Source: Candidatus Methylomirabilota bacterium (lineage in GTDB: Bacteria; Methylomirabilota; Methylomirabilia; Methylomirabilales; 2-02-FULL-66-22). Taken from it: a stretch of DNA of 12,738 bases. Under the pieces are notes generated by a model that was not told the DNA's origin, did not search any database, and was given only the letters and a program-made list of their open reading frames with translations. Below, in pieces: positions 1 to 6,653 of this stretch (positions are counted from its first letter, which is position 1; each line of letters begins with the position of its first letter). The DNA lies in assembly GCA_016208645.1 (NCBI GenBank), contig JACQXP010000300.1:1-12738 (forward strand), given 5' to 3'. Position numbers and translations under genes: made by a program.

Positions 1-506
1 GCGTTCTCGATCGCGACGGCGGCCTGCGCGCTGAAGGCCATCAGGAGCGTGAGGTCCGCCTCTCCGAACGTCGCCGGCTCTCCGTGGGCCCCGCCTAGCC
101 GGCCGTACACCCCCAGCGTTCCCCGCACGCTTCCCTGGTGGACCAGCGGCGCGCACAGGGCCGGCGCTCCCTCGCTGCCCGCCAGGGCGGCGAAGCGGGC
201 GTCCTGCCGGAGGTCGGGCAGCAGGATCGGCGCGGCCTCGCGCCGAACGGCTTCCGCCACCGGACCGTCGGCCGCGGCGCAGGGGGCCCCCCCGTCCGCG
301 TCGAAGCGAGAGGCCACGCGCAGCTCACCCGTCTCGCTGTCAGCCAGCCGCAGGAGGGCGGTGCCCGCCCGGAGGGTCGTGGCTGCCGTGCGGGCAATCA
401 ACTCCGAGAGTCGGCCCAGGTCCAGCGTGGCGCTGATGGCGCGCCACGCGTCGTAGAGGAGCGACAACTCCTCCAGGCGCTGCTCGGCCGGCGTGTGGGG
501 AAACAT
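1..506 (-). CDS. GAF-domain protein, N-terminal part (runs off left edge)
   Basis: An open frame of 168 codons starts at an ATG at 504-506 and is still open at base 1, so the C-terminal part is outside the window. The first ~26 residues (MFPHTPAEQRLEELSLLYDA...) form a helical lead-in typical of the segment before a GAF sensor domain. Residues ~27-168 look like a GAF domain: an ISATLDLGRLSELIA helix, a VRGTLGVYGR strand in the middle, and the closing helix FSAQAAVAIENA, which is a GAF hallmark. GAF domains bind small ligands or chromophores and usually sit before a histidine kinase, cyclase, phosphatase or sigma-54 output module, which cannot be seen here. The start is supported by GAGGG about 9 nt upstream; an in-frame ATG at 578 has no usable ribosome site and lies in duplicated DNA. 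It follows galT by 108 bp on the same strand. Cys-rich ligand motifs are absent, so the signal sensed is unknown. Confidence 0.8.
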   Translation of the reverse strand, partial: MFPHTPAEQRLEELSLLYDAWRAISATLDLGRLSELIARTAATTLRAGTALLRLADSETGELRVASRFDADGGAPCAAADGPVAEAVRREAAPILLPDLRQDARFAALAGSEGAPALCAPLVHQGSVRGTLGVYGRLGGAHGEPATFGEADLTLLMAFSAQAAVAIEN

Positions 507-558
507 TGTAACAGGCCCTCGGGGGTCCCTCCGGCCGGTGCCGGAGGATCGCGGTGGA

Positions 559-665
559 CCGCAGGAACTTCGCCGCATCCTCCGGCGGGGTGGGCCGTCC
601 GCCGGAGGCGCGCATCAGACTTTCGCATCCCGCAGGAACTTCGCCGCATCCTCCGGCGGGGTGGG
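559..665. repeat. 36-bp perfect direct repeat spanning the galT 3' end
   Basis: Bases 559-594 and 630-665 are identical over 36 bp, with a 71-bp offset. The right copy encodes galT residues ~319-328 (PPEDAAKFLR) near the C-terminus. The left copy lies in the gap between galT and the GAF gene, in a different frame. The 35 bp between copies are not obviously related. It looks like a short duplication of a gene end rather than a mobile element. Confidence 0.85.
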
Positions 666-1613
666 ATTGATGTAAAATCCGCTCCCCCACTCGAACCCGG
701 CCACGCGCGTGAGCTTGGGCAACACCTCGATGTGCCAGTGGTAGTGGCGCCCATCGGTCTCGCGCAGCGGGGAGTTGTGGATCATGAGGTTATACGGCGG
801 GTTCGTCAGGACCTTCTCGATCCGGAGCAGAAGCTCCCGCGTGATCTTCGACAGGCTCACGTACTCGTGCTTCTGCGCGTCCTCGAAGAAGGGATCGTGG
901 GCCCTGGGCAGGATCCAGGTCTCGAAGGGGAAGCGGGCGGCGAAGGGGGCGAGGGCCACGAAGTCCTCGTTCTCGCTGATCAGCCGAACGCCCTGGTTCA
1001 CCTCCTGCCGGATGATGTCGCAGAAGACGCAGCGCTCCTTGTAGTTGTAGTACTCCTTGGCGCCCTCCAGCTCCTCATGCACCCGCTTGGGGATGATGGG
1101 AGTGGCAATGAGCTGGGAGTGGGGATGCTCCAGGGAGGCGCCGGCCGCCTCGCCGTGGTTCTTGAAGACCAGGATGTAGCGGAAGCGCTGGTCCTTTTTC
1201 AGGTCCAGGATCCGGTCGCGGAAGGCCCAGAGAACGTCCTCCACCCTCCGCTCCGACATGCTGGCCAACGTCTCGCCGTGCTCCGGCGTCTCGATGACCA
1301 CCTCGTGGGCGCCGATCCCGTTCATCTTGTCGTACATCCCGTCGCCCTGGCGGTTCCCCTCCCCCTCGATCTGGAGGGCCGGGAACTTGTTCGGCACGAC
1401 GCGGACGTGCCAGCCCGACCCGTTGGGCGCCCCCCCGCCGGTGCGGTAGGCCAGGACCTCGGGCGGGGTCTTGTTCTCGTTCCCCGGGCAGAACGGGCAG
1501 AAGCCGGTGCGCTTCCGCTCCGGCTCGGCGCCGAAGTCGGAGGGCCGCTTCCCCCGCTCGGTCGCGATGATCACCCAGCGCGAGGTGACCGGATCCTTTC
1601 GCAGTTCAGGCAT
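615..1613 (-). CDS. galT: Galactose-1-phosphate uridylyltransferase (GalT, HIT superfamily)
   Basis: 332 residues; GalT swaps UMP between UDP-glucose and galactose 1-phosphate in the cytosolic Leloir pathway. The N-terminus MPELRKDPVTSRWVIIATER is the family signature. A metal-type pair C39/C42 (FCPFC) is present. The nucleotidyl-transfer motif is HPHSQ at 163-167, with His165 as expected nucleophile, preceded by KNHGE at 151-155. A second CxxC (C195/C198) opens the C-terminal half, and HYHWHIEVLPK at 290-300 is the matching HIT half-site. The start at 1613 is chosen because GGAGGAG lies 6 nt before it; an upstream in-frame start (1649) would add 12 unconserved residues. Length suits the shorter bacterial/archaeal GalT type. 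No galK or galE is nearby, so a related sugar-nucleotide phosphorylase activity is possible. It is separated from the operon to its right by hairpins and appears to be its own unit. Its last codons are partly duplicated downstream. Confidence 0.9.
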   Translation of the reverse strand: MPELRKDPVTSRWVIIATERGKRPSDFGAEPERKRTGFCPFCPGNENKTPPEVLAYRTGGGAPNGSGWHVRVVPNKFPALQIEGEGNRQGDGMYDKMNGIGAHEVVIETPEHGETLASMSERRVEDVLWAFRDRILDLKKDQRFRYILVFKNHGEAAGASLEHPHSQLIATPIIPKRVHEELEGAKEYYNYKERCVFCDIIRQEVNQGVRLISENEDFVALAPFAARFPFETWILPRAHDPFFEDAQKHEYVSLSKITRELLLRIEKVLTNPPYNLMIHNSPLRETDGRHYHWHIEVLPKLTRVAGFEWGSGFYINPTPPEDAAKFLRDAKV

Positions 1614-1652
1614 GCAATGCTCCTCCCATTTCCACTCGCAACGACGCACCGA

Positions 1653-1681
1653 AAGGTAGATGAGCGTCCCCGGAAAGTCAA
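1653..1681 (-). promoter_or_regulatory. Candidate sigma70-type promoter for galT
   Basis: On the minus strand TTGACT (1676-1681) is followed after 17 bp by TACCTT (1653-1658). The -35 matches the consensus at five of six bases; the -10 at only three. Position is sensible: a transcript would start about 30 nt before the galT ATG, and hairpins that could end the upstream operon lie just before it. Weak -10, so tentative. Confidence 0.35.
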
Positions 1682-1690
1682 GACCGGCGA

Positions 1691-1706
1691 CCCCGCCCTG
1701 GCGGGG
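1691..1706 (-). terminator. GC-rich hairpin in the cyclase-galT gap
   Basis: CCCCGCC and GGCGGGG form a perfect 7-bp stem with a 2-nt spacer (CT), so in practice a tighter stem with a small loop. It lies about 45 nt after the cyclase stop codon and before the candidate galT promoter. There is no U-run after it, so an intrinsic terminator role is only suggested. Confidence 0.35.
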
Positions 1707-1727
1707 CGTCCCTGCCGCGGGAGGACG

Positions 1728-1748
1728 GGGGGGACGGCCGCTCCCCCC
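1728..1748 (-). terminator. Hairpin just after the cyclase stop codon
   Basis: GGGGGGA (1728-1734) pairs with TCCCCCC (1742-1748) around a 7-nt loop that itself contains CGGCCG. It begins only 3 nt past the stop codon of the last operon gene. With the second hairpin at 1691-1706 it forms a plausible end of the long operon. No U-tract is present, as is common in GC-rich genomes. Confidence 0.45.
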
Positions 1749-1751
1749 ACG

Positions 1752-2792
1752 CTATTTCAGGGTGCGATGCGGGTGCTTCCGTCCGGGCGGGCCGAAACCA
1801 GGCGTGACGAGCGCGCCGAGCAGTCCCACGATCGCCGTCTGCAGCGGCAGGCTGCCCCCGTCCACCGTGGGGGCGCGCCGCCCGGTGATGCCGTCCACCG
1901 CTCCGGCCCGCACCATGCGCCGGAGCATGCGGGCCTCGCTTCGGGGCTGGTGCAGCAGGCCGGGATGGCCGAGGCGGGCCGCCATGGCCGCGGCGACGCC
2001 GTAGGCCCCCCAGTTCGAGCTGAAGGCCACCACGGGGATCTCGGCGCGGATGACGCAGGCGATGCTGCCCCTGCAGGGACAGGCGCATCGCCCCGCCCGC
2101 GGCAGGAGGCCGCCCAGCCCGATCTCGTTCCCCCGATCCCCGATCCCGACGGTCAAGGCCCCCGCCCGCCGGGCCAGGGGGAAGAGCCGATCCGTCCGCG
2201 CCTGCGTGGCCGTCACGTCCTGCCCCAGCATATTGTGGATCACGCCCTTCGCGTTCGGTCCAAGCTTCTCCACGCTCACCAGGGCGGACGGTTGCAGTCC
2301 CCTCCAGAGGCGGCCAGCCTCGACGGTGGCGGCCTGCGGATCGCAGGGGAACGCCAGAACCGTGAGGTCGGCGCGCCAGCGGGCCCGGTCCCCCTCGGAG
2401 GCGGCCAGCGCGTCGGCGGCCCCCTCCAGGACAGGGACGGCGGAGGACTCGGTCACCAGGACGACGCGGACCCTTCGGCCCAGGATCAGCGCCCGGGCCA
2501 GGGCCACGGCCCCTGCGGGTCCGTCCGTCTCGCCCCGGGGGATGCCGGGAGCCACCAGCCCGGTCGTCAGGAGCAACCGGTCTCCCGCCCGCACCCGGCG
2601 CAGGAGCCGGTCGGCCGCCCCATCGGCCAACGGGTGCCCCGCCTGCTGCCGCGCCGCCCGGTACAGCCGCGGGAGGCCGCCCGGCGACACGGCCCCGGAT
2701 CCCATGCCGTTCAGGGGGGGGTCGAGGGTGATCAGGCGATCCAGAAGCTCGGCGAGGCCGGATGCGGCCGGCAGGCGGTGCCCCCGGCTCAT
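1752..2792 (-). CDS. D-glutamate cyclase-like protein (DUF4392 family)
   Basis: 346 residues, recognised as the DUF4392 family, which is also the C-terminal half of the mitochondrial D-glutamate cyclase that turns D-glutamate into 5-oxo-D-proline. Visible signatures: TTG at 76-78; GETDGPAG at 87-94; SVEKLGPNAKG at 173-183; GIGDRGNEIGLGG at 216-228 (the family usually has GDGG, here GDRG); SNWGAYG at 259-265; and VDGITGRRAPTVDG near 299-312. No signal peptide or membrane segment, so probably cytosolic. The ATG overlaps the stop of the upstream lipoprotein gene (ATGA), so translation is likely coupled. Placement after pxpA, pxpBC and gdhA fits production or handling of 5-oxoproline. The DUF1445 half found in the mitochondrial enzyme is not in this window. 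Family call is firm; activity on D-glutamate is inferred, and another 2-amino dicarboxylate could be the substrate. The C-terminal ~15 residues (GPPGRKHPHRTLK) look unconserved. Confidence 0.82.
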   Translation of the reverse strand: MSRGHRLPAASGLAELLDRLITLDPPLNGMGSGAVSPGGLPRLYRAARQQAGHPLADGAADRLLRRVRAGDRLLLTTGLVAPGIPRGETDGPAGAVALARALILGRRVRVVLVTESSAVPVLEGAADALAASEGDRARWRADLTVLAFPCDPQAATVEAGRLWRGLQPSALVSVEKLGPNAKGVIHNMLGQDVTATQARTDRLFPLARRAGALTVGIGDRGNEIGLGGLLPRAGRCACPCRGSIACVIRAEIPVVAFSSNWGAYGVAAAMAARLGHPGLLHQPRSEARMLRRMVRAGAVDGITGRRAPTVDGGSLPLQTAIVGLLGALVTPGFGPPGRKHPHRTLK

Positions 2793-3223
2793 CGGACCGT
2801 GAGGGGGGCCCGGAGGCGATTGCTGGTATTGCCCTTCTTGGTGACGACGTACAGTTCGAGGAAGCGCACCCCCTCAGCCGACCAGCGCAGGGGCACCTCC
2901 ACCGTCCCGGCCACCTGCCCGGCGTACTCCCGCAGGTCAACCGGGATGGCCTGGAGGCTCTGGTAGAACTGGAACTGGCTGATCCCGCGCTCGACGATGA
3001 ACGCCTCCTGGATGTCGGCCGACCCCACCTCGAAGTAGAAGCTCATCTGGGTGGTCTCCCCGGCCTTGATGACATCCGGTTCGAACCGCAGGTTGGCGAT
3101 TCGCGGCACTCCCGGGCCGGGCGGGGTCGGGGACCGCAGCACCGAGGGGCCGCAGGAGCAGAGCAGCCCCAGCCCCAGGGCGAGGGTGAGGACGCGCGCG
3201 CCGTGAACGGGAGAGCATCTCAT
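2789..3223 (-). CDS. Small predicted outer-membrane lipoprotein of unknown function
   Basis: 144 residues. A basic start and hydrophobic stretch (residues 10-21) lead into a lipobox L21-C22-S23-C24, so Cys24 would be lipidated by the Lgt/LspA pathway. Residue +2 is Gly, not Asp, which favours outer-membrane sorting. After a Pro/Gly-rich tether (31-40) the mature domain (41-144) alternates hydrophobic and polar residues and contains FEPDVIKAGE, MSFYFEVG, GTVEVPLRW and FLELYVVTKKGNTSN. The pattern suggests one beta-sandwich (Ig-like) domain. No catalytic motif is recognised. Ribosome site AGAGAGGA lies about 6 nt before the ATG. It starts 11 bp after gdhA and its stop overlaps the cyclase start, so it is made with the catabolic enzymes. 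A surface protein in the middle of cytosolic enzyme genes might aid uptake or envelope handling of the substrate, but that is guesswork; family not recognised. Confidence 0.8.
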   Translation of the reverse strand: MRCSPVHGARVLTLALGLGLLCSCGPSVLRSPTPPGPGVPRIANLRFEPDVIKAGETTQMSFYFEVGSADIQEAFIVERGISQFQFYQSLQAIPVDLREYAGQVAGTVEVPLRWSAEGVRFLELYVVTKKGNTSNRLRAPLTVR

Positions 3224-3234
3224 GGCAATCCTCT

Positions 3235-4473
3235 CTACGGATAGATCCCCCGAAGTTTCGTGGCCCGGGCCACGCGGCTCACCGCCTCCATCAGGGCCGC
3301 CGTCCGGAGGTCCACTCCCTCCTGTCGCGCCAATCCCAGCGTCCGGCGGAACGCGCCCATAAGTATATCACGCAGCCGCGAATTTACCTCGTCTTCTTTC
3401 CAGAAGAAGAACTGGAGATCCTGCACCCACTCGAAATACGAGACGATCACACCGCCGGCGTTGGCCAGGATGTCCGGCACGATGAAGATCCCCCGGTCCC
3501 GCAACAGGCGATCCGCCTCCCCGGTCGTCGGACCGTTGGCCCCTTCCACGATCAGGCGGGCCTGGACGGCCCGCGCGTTCCCCGCCGTGAGCTGTCCCCC
3601 CAGGGCCGCCGGGACCAGGATCTCGCAGGAGAGCTCGAGCAACTCCTCGTTGGTGATCACCTCGCCCTCCGGGTATTCCCGGACCGCCTTGCCCGCCCGG
3701 ACCAGCGCCTGAAGCGCCCGGATGTCCAGCCCCTCCGGGTTGGTGATGCCGCCGTGGACGTCGCTCACCGCCACCACCCGGCAGCCCATCCCGGACAAGA
3801 GGTCGGCCGCCACCGACCCGACGTTGCCGAACCCCTGCACGACCACCCGCGCCCCCGAGAGGGGCAAACCGAGGTGGGCCATGGCCTCCGCCGTGGTGTA
3901 GGCGACGCCGCGTCCCGTGGCCTCGACCCGGCCCAGGGACCCTCCCAGGAGCACCGGCTTGCTGGTCACGACGCCCGGCACCGTGGCCCCCCGCTGCATG
4001 CTGTAGGTGTCCATGATCCAGGCCATGATCTGTTCGTTGGTCCCCATGTCCGGCGCCGGGATGTCCCGGTCCGGCCCGATGCACAGGAAGATCTCGGAGG
4101 CGTAGCGGCGCGTCAGCCGCTCCAGCTCGCGGGACGAGAGCTTCAACGGATCGCACCGGACACCCCCCTTGGCTCCCCCGTACGGGAGGCTCATGAGGGC
4201 ACACTTCCACGTCATGAGCATGGCCAGGGCCGTGACCTCGTCCAGGTCCACGTCGGGGTGATACCGGATGCCTCCCTTGCTGGGGCCCAGCGTCATGCTG
4301 TGCTGCACCCGGTATCCCGTGAAGATCTCCAATTCGTCCGAGTCCGTCCGGATCGGGACCGAGACGATGAGGGATCGCTTCGGGTGGCGGAGGTGCTGGT
4401 GGATCGGCGGATCCAGGCCCAGCCGCTCCGCGACCGCGTCCAGCCGCTCGAGTTCCGTCGCCATGATACTCAT
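3235..4473 (-). CDS. gdhA: Glutamate dehydrogenase (Glu/Leu/Phe/Val dehydrogenase family)
   Basis: 412 residues, the usual length of hexameric bacterial GDH. It oxidatively deaminates glutamate to 2-oxoglutarate and ammonium in the cytosol, and can run in reverse. The N-terminal domain has GPSKGGIRYHP at 63-73, TWKCALMSLPYGGAKGGV at 88-105 (substrate Lys90 and catalytic Lys102) and PAPDMGTNE at 139-147 (catalytic Asp142). The Rossmann domain has GFGNVG at 214-219, with the acidic Asp238 at the end of the second strand, which suggests NAD rather than NADP. Ser345 in SYFEWVQ is the expected glutamate contact. The ATG overlaps the pxpBC stop (ATGA); a second ATG three codons later is possible. 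Directly after 5-oxoprolinase, it is positioned to consume the glutamate formed. Specificity among glutamate, leucine and others cannot be fixed by eye, but TWKCALMSLPYGGAKGG and context favour glutamate. Confidence 0.94.
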   Translation of the reverse strand: MSIMATELERLDAVAERLGLDPPIHQHLRHPKRSLIVSVPIRTDSDELEIFTGYRVQHSMTLGPSKGGIRYHPDVDLDEVTALAMLMTWKCALMSLPYGGAKGGVRCDPLKLSSRELERLTRRYASEIFLCIGPDRDIPAPDMGTNEQIMAWIMDTYSMQRGATVPGVVTSKPVLLGGSLGRVEATGRGVAYTTAEAMAHLGLPLSGARVVVQGFGNVGSVAADLLSGMGCRVVAVSDVHGGITNPEGLDIRALQALVRAGKAVREYPEGEVITNEELLELSCEILVPAALGGQLTAGNARAVQARLIVEGANGPTTGEADRLLRDRGIFIVPDILANAGGVIVSYFEWVQDLQFFFWKEDEVNSRLRDILMGAFRRTLGLARQEGVDLRTAALMEAVSRVARATKLRGIYP

Positions 4474-6653
4474 CCCTCACCTCCGCGAACCCGGCCCCCC
4501 GCATCCGCGGCGGGTTCGATCGTCACCAGGAGGCCGCCCGCGCCGACGACATCCCCCTCCCGTACGTGGATTGCCGCGATGCGGCCGGCCAGGGGAGCCA
4601 CGACGGAGTGCTCCATCTTCATCGCCATGAGCACGACCAGCGGCTGCCCCGCCACGATCGCGTCCCCCGGGCTGCCCAGGACCTTCACCACCTGCGCCGG
4701 CAGCGGGCTGGCCACGGCGGCGGCGCCCCTCGGTTGCACGCGGCTGGGAACGGCCCGCGGCGCCGCGCCCACCGCGGCCAGCGGGATCTCGCCCGGAACT
4801 TCTCCCAGTTCCGCGCCGTAGGTCCACCTCTCGGCAGTGACGAGGCGCGCGGGAAGGGCCGCCAGGGCCGCCTCGATCTCGCGGGCAATGGCCCGGGCCT
4901 CCTTCACGGAGATCGCCCGGAAGCGGAGCGCGTCCCCCGGCCGCGACTGGGCGACCAGGGGGATATCCACCCCGATGACCGTGGCGATCTTGGGGTAGCC
5001 GCCGGTGGTCTGCCGGTCCGCCAGCAGGATGATCGGCTTGCCGTCGCCCGGGACCTGGACCCCTCCCGGTGGGATCCAATCCGAGATGATGTCCGCCGAG
5101 TCTCGGTGCGCTATCACGGGGCCATCCAGCCGGCAGCCCATTCGATCCGCGTGGGGGCTGACCCGGTAGACGGCATCCAGGAACGTGTGACGTCCCGCCT
5201 GGCTGAAGGCGTCCTCCTGCGGCCCCAGGACCACGCGCACCGTTGCCTCCGACTCGTGGTGCGGACGCCACTCGCCCTGAACTTCTCGCCTGCAGAGGCT
5301 GGTCAGGGAGCCGTCGGGCGCGCCGACCCGCAGGACGTCACCGGCCGCGAGCGCGCGGCCGTGAAATCCCCCGAAGCCGGCGACCAGGCAGGTGGACCGG
5401 CTGCCGAGCAGGACCGGCACGTCAATGCCGCCCGCAACCGCCAGGTACGCCCGAAGGCCGCGGCTACAGGTCCGGACGTCCAGCACCTGCCCCGCCCGGA
5501 CAAGGAGCGATTGGTAGCAGGGAACGGGCTTCCCGTCCAGGTCCGCGTCCACCTCGGCCCCGGTCAACGCCACGACCGCGTCGGCCAGGAATCGGAGTTG
5601 CGGGCCCAGCGCCGTGATCTCCATCCCCGCGGCGCCCTGGGCATTCCCGACCAGGATGTTTCCCACGCGCAGGGCGATCTCGTCCACCGCGCCGCTCGCC
5701 GGAACGCCGAACTTCTGGTATCCGATCCGCCCCCGGTCCTGCACCGTGGTCAGCAGTCCGGGGCGCAGCACTTCTATCAAGTCTTGAGAGCCGAGGCTTG
5801 AGAGCCGAGTACCGCCTTGATCAATCTCGTTCGTCCCTACGCTCTCGGCGCCCGGCTCGCCACCCTCGGCGCTCGGCTCGCGGCTCGCGGCTCGCGGCTC
5901 TCGGCTCCCCGCGGTCCGGTCTCGGCTCTCGGCTCTCGGCTCGCGGCTCGCCGAGAGGTATTCCGTTTCCGTGATCGGCACGAACTGCACCGTGTCCCCG
6001 GGCAGGATCGGCACGGGGACCTCGCGCGCGGGATCGAACAGCGTGAGGTGGGTCCGCCCGATGATCCGCCAGCCGCCGGGTGATTCGACGGGATAGATGC
6101 CGGTCTGGCTGCCGCCGATGCCCACGGAACCCTTCGGCACCTTGAGCCGCGGCGACTGGAGCCGCGGCGTGTGCAGACGCTCCGGCAGGCCGCCGAGGTA
6201 CGTGTAGCCCGGCGTGAAGCCGATCATGAACACGTGATATGTCGGTTGGCTGTGCAGGCGGATCGCCTCGGCCTCGCCGAGGCCGGCGTGCTCCGCGACG
6301 AAGGGCAGGTCCGGGCCGTAGATCCCCCCGTACACTGTCGGGATCCGGACCAGCTTGGGTGCCGGCAGGACCCGGGGGTCAATGCGAGTCGCCACCTCCC
6401 GGACCCGCTGCTCGACCTCGTCGAAGGAGATGCTCAGCGGGTCATACTCCAGGCCAATGGACCGGTAGGTGGGCACGATCTCCACCAGGCCCGGGATGGG
6501 CAGAGCCGCCAGGGCAAAGGCCAGCGCGCGGACCTGGTCGTTGATCTCCAGGCTGACCTCGTTGCCGATCTCGACCACGAGTCCCCGCTCCCCGGCCGGC
6601 AGGAATCGCAGTCCCCCCGGCTGCATGCCGGGGGTTCCCCCCAGGACCTTCAC
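4470..6653 (-). CDS. pxpBC: Fused 5-oxoprolinase subunits B and C with C-terminal biotin-carrier domain
   Basis: 727 residues with three modules. PxpB (KipI/AHS1) is ~14-233, with GFTPGYTYLGGLPERL at 145-160, KGSVGIGGSQTGIYP at 174-188 and SPGGWRIIGRT at 191-201. PxpC (KipA/AHS2) is ~292-600, with IEVLRPGLLTTVQDRG at 293-308, SPHADRMGCRLDG at 499-511 and DRQTTGGYPKIATV at 546-559. A biotinyl/lipoyl domain occupies ~647-713 with the biotinylation motif AMKMEH and Lys679. B and C, with PxpA, cleave 5-oxoproline to glutamate with ATP. The B-C-BCCP order resembles the carboxyltransferase end of urea carboxylase, yet no biotin carboxylase is present here, so the carrier's partner is unknown. The B-C linker (234-291) is low-complexity and repeat-derived. 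Start is GTG at 6653, overlapping the pxpA stop by 4 bp, with GGGGGAG 8 nt upstream; ATG at 6626 is an alternative. The stop overlaps gdhA. A different biotin-dependent reaction cannot be excluded. Confidence 0.92.
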   Translation of the reverse strand: MKVLGGTPGMQPGGLRFLPAGERGLVVEIGNEVSLEINDQVRALAFALAALPIPGLVEIVPTYRSIGLEYDPLSISFDEVEQRVREVATRIDPRVLPAPKLVRIPTVYGGIYGPDLPFVAEHAGLGEAEAIRLHSQPTYHVFMIGFTPGYTYLGGLPERLHTPRLQSPRLKVPKGSVGIGGSQTGIYPVESPGGWRIIGRTHLTLFDPAREVPVPILPGDTVQFVPITETEYLSASREPRAESRDRTAGSREPRAASREPSAEGGEPGAESVGTNEIDQGGTRLSSLGSQDLIEVLRPGLLTTVQDRGRIGYQKFGVPASGAVDEIALRVGNILVGNAQGAAGMEITALGPQLRFLADAVVALTGAEVDADLDGKPVPCYQSLLVRAGQVLDVRTCSRGLRAYLAVAGGIDVPVLLGSRSTCLVAGFGGFHGRALAAGDVLRVGAPDGSLTSLCRREVQGEWRPHHESEATVRVVLGPQEDAFSQAGRHTFLDAVYRVSPHADRMGCRLDGPVIAHRDSADIISDWIPPGGVQVPGDGKPIILLADRQTTGGYPKIATVIGVDIPLVAQSRPGDALRFRAISVKEARAIAREIEAALAALPARLVTAERWTYGAELGEVPGEIPLAAVGAAPRAVPSRVQPRGAAAVASPLPAQVVKVLGSPGDAIVAGQPLVVLMAMKMEHSVVAPLAGRIAAIHVREGDVVGAGGLLVTIEPAADAGGRVRGGEG
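5783..5954. repeat. AGCCGMG heptamer tract inside pxpBC, with inverted units
   Basis: On the coding (minus) strand about 15 heptamers of the type AGCCGAG/AGCCGCG fill 5844-5948. Because 3 x 7 bp equals seven codons, they are translated as five 7-residue units (SREPRAE, SRDRTAG, SREPRAA, SREPSAE, GGEPGAE; residues 236-270). A non-repeat core of about 30 bp (5811-5840, including palindrome TTGATCAA at 5817-5824) follows. Then two units of CTTGAGAGCCGAG lie in the opposite orientation at 5783-5795 and 5797-5809. The tract coincides exactly with the PxpB-PxpC junction. Confidence 0.9.

Noticed and set aside
559..665. CRISPR array from the 36-bp repeat
   Set aside because: There are only two copies, one of them coding for the galT C-terminus; there is no third repeat and no cas gene.
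138..2966. Very long plus-strand open frame (over 900 codons) across galT and the cyclase
   Set aside because: It lies antisense to two well-supported genes. Its product is a low-complexity Arg/Gly/Pro/Ala sequence typical of shadow frames in GC-rich DNA.
5783..5954. Insertion sequence or transposon at the PxpB-PxpC junction
   Set aside because: There is no transposase, the reading frame is preserved throughout, and no target-site duplication could be seen. A short repeat expansion or small non-coding element explains it better.
4470..6653. Urea carboxylase or allophanate-type enzyme instead of 5-oxoprolinase
   Set aside because: The biotin carboxylase and amidase domains of urea amidolyase are missing, and pxpA overlaps the gene directly. 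5-oxoprolinase is the better reading, although the biotin carrier leaves some doubt.
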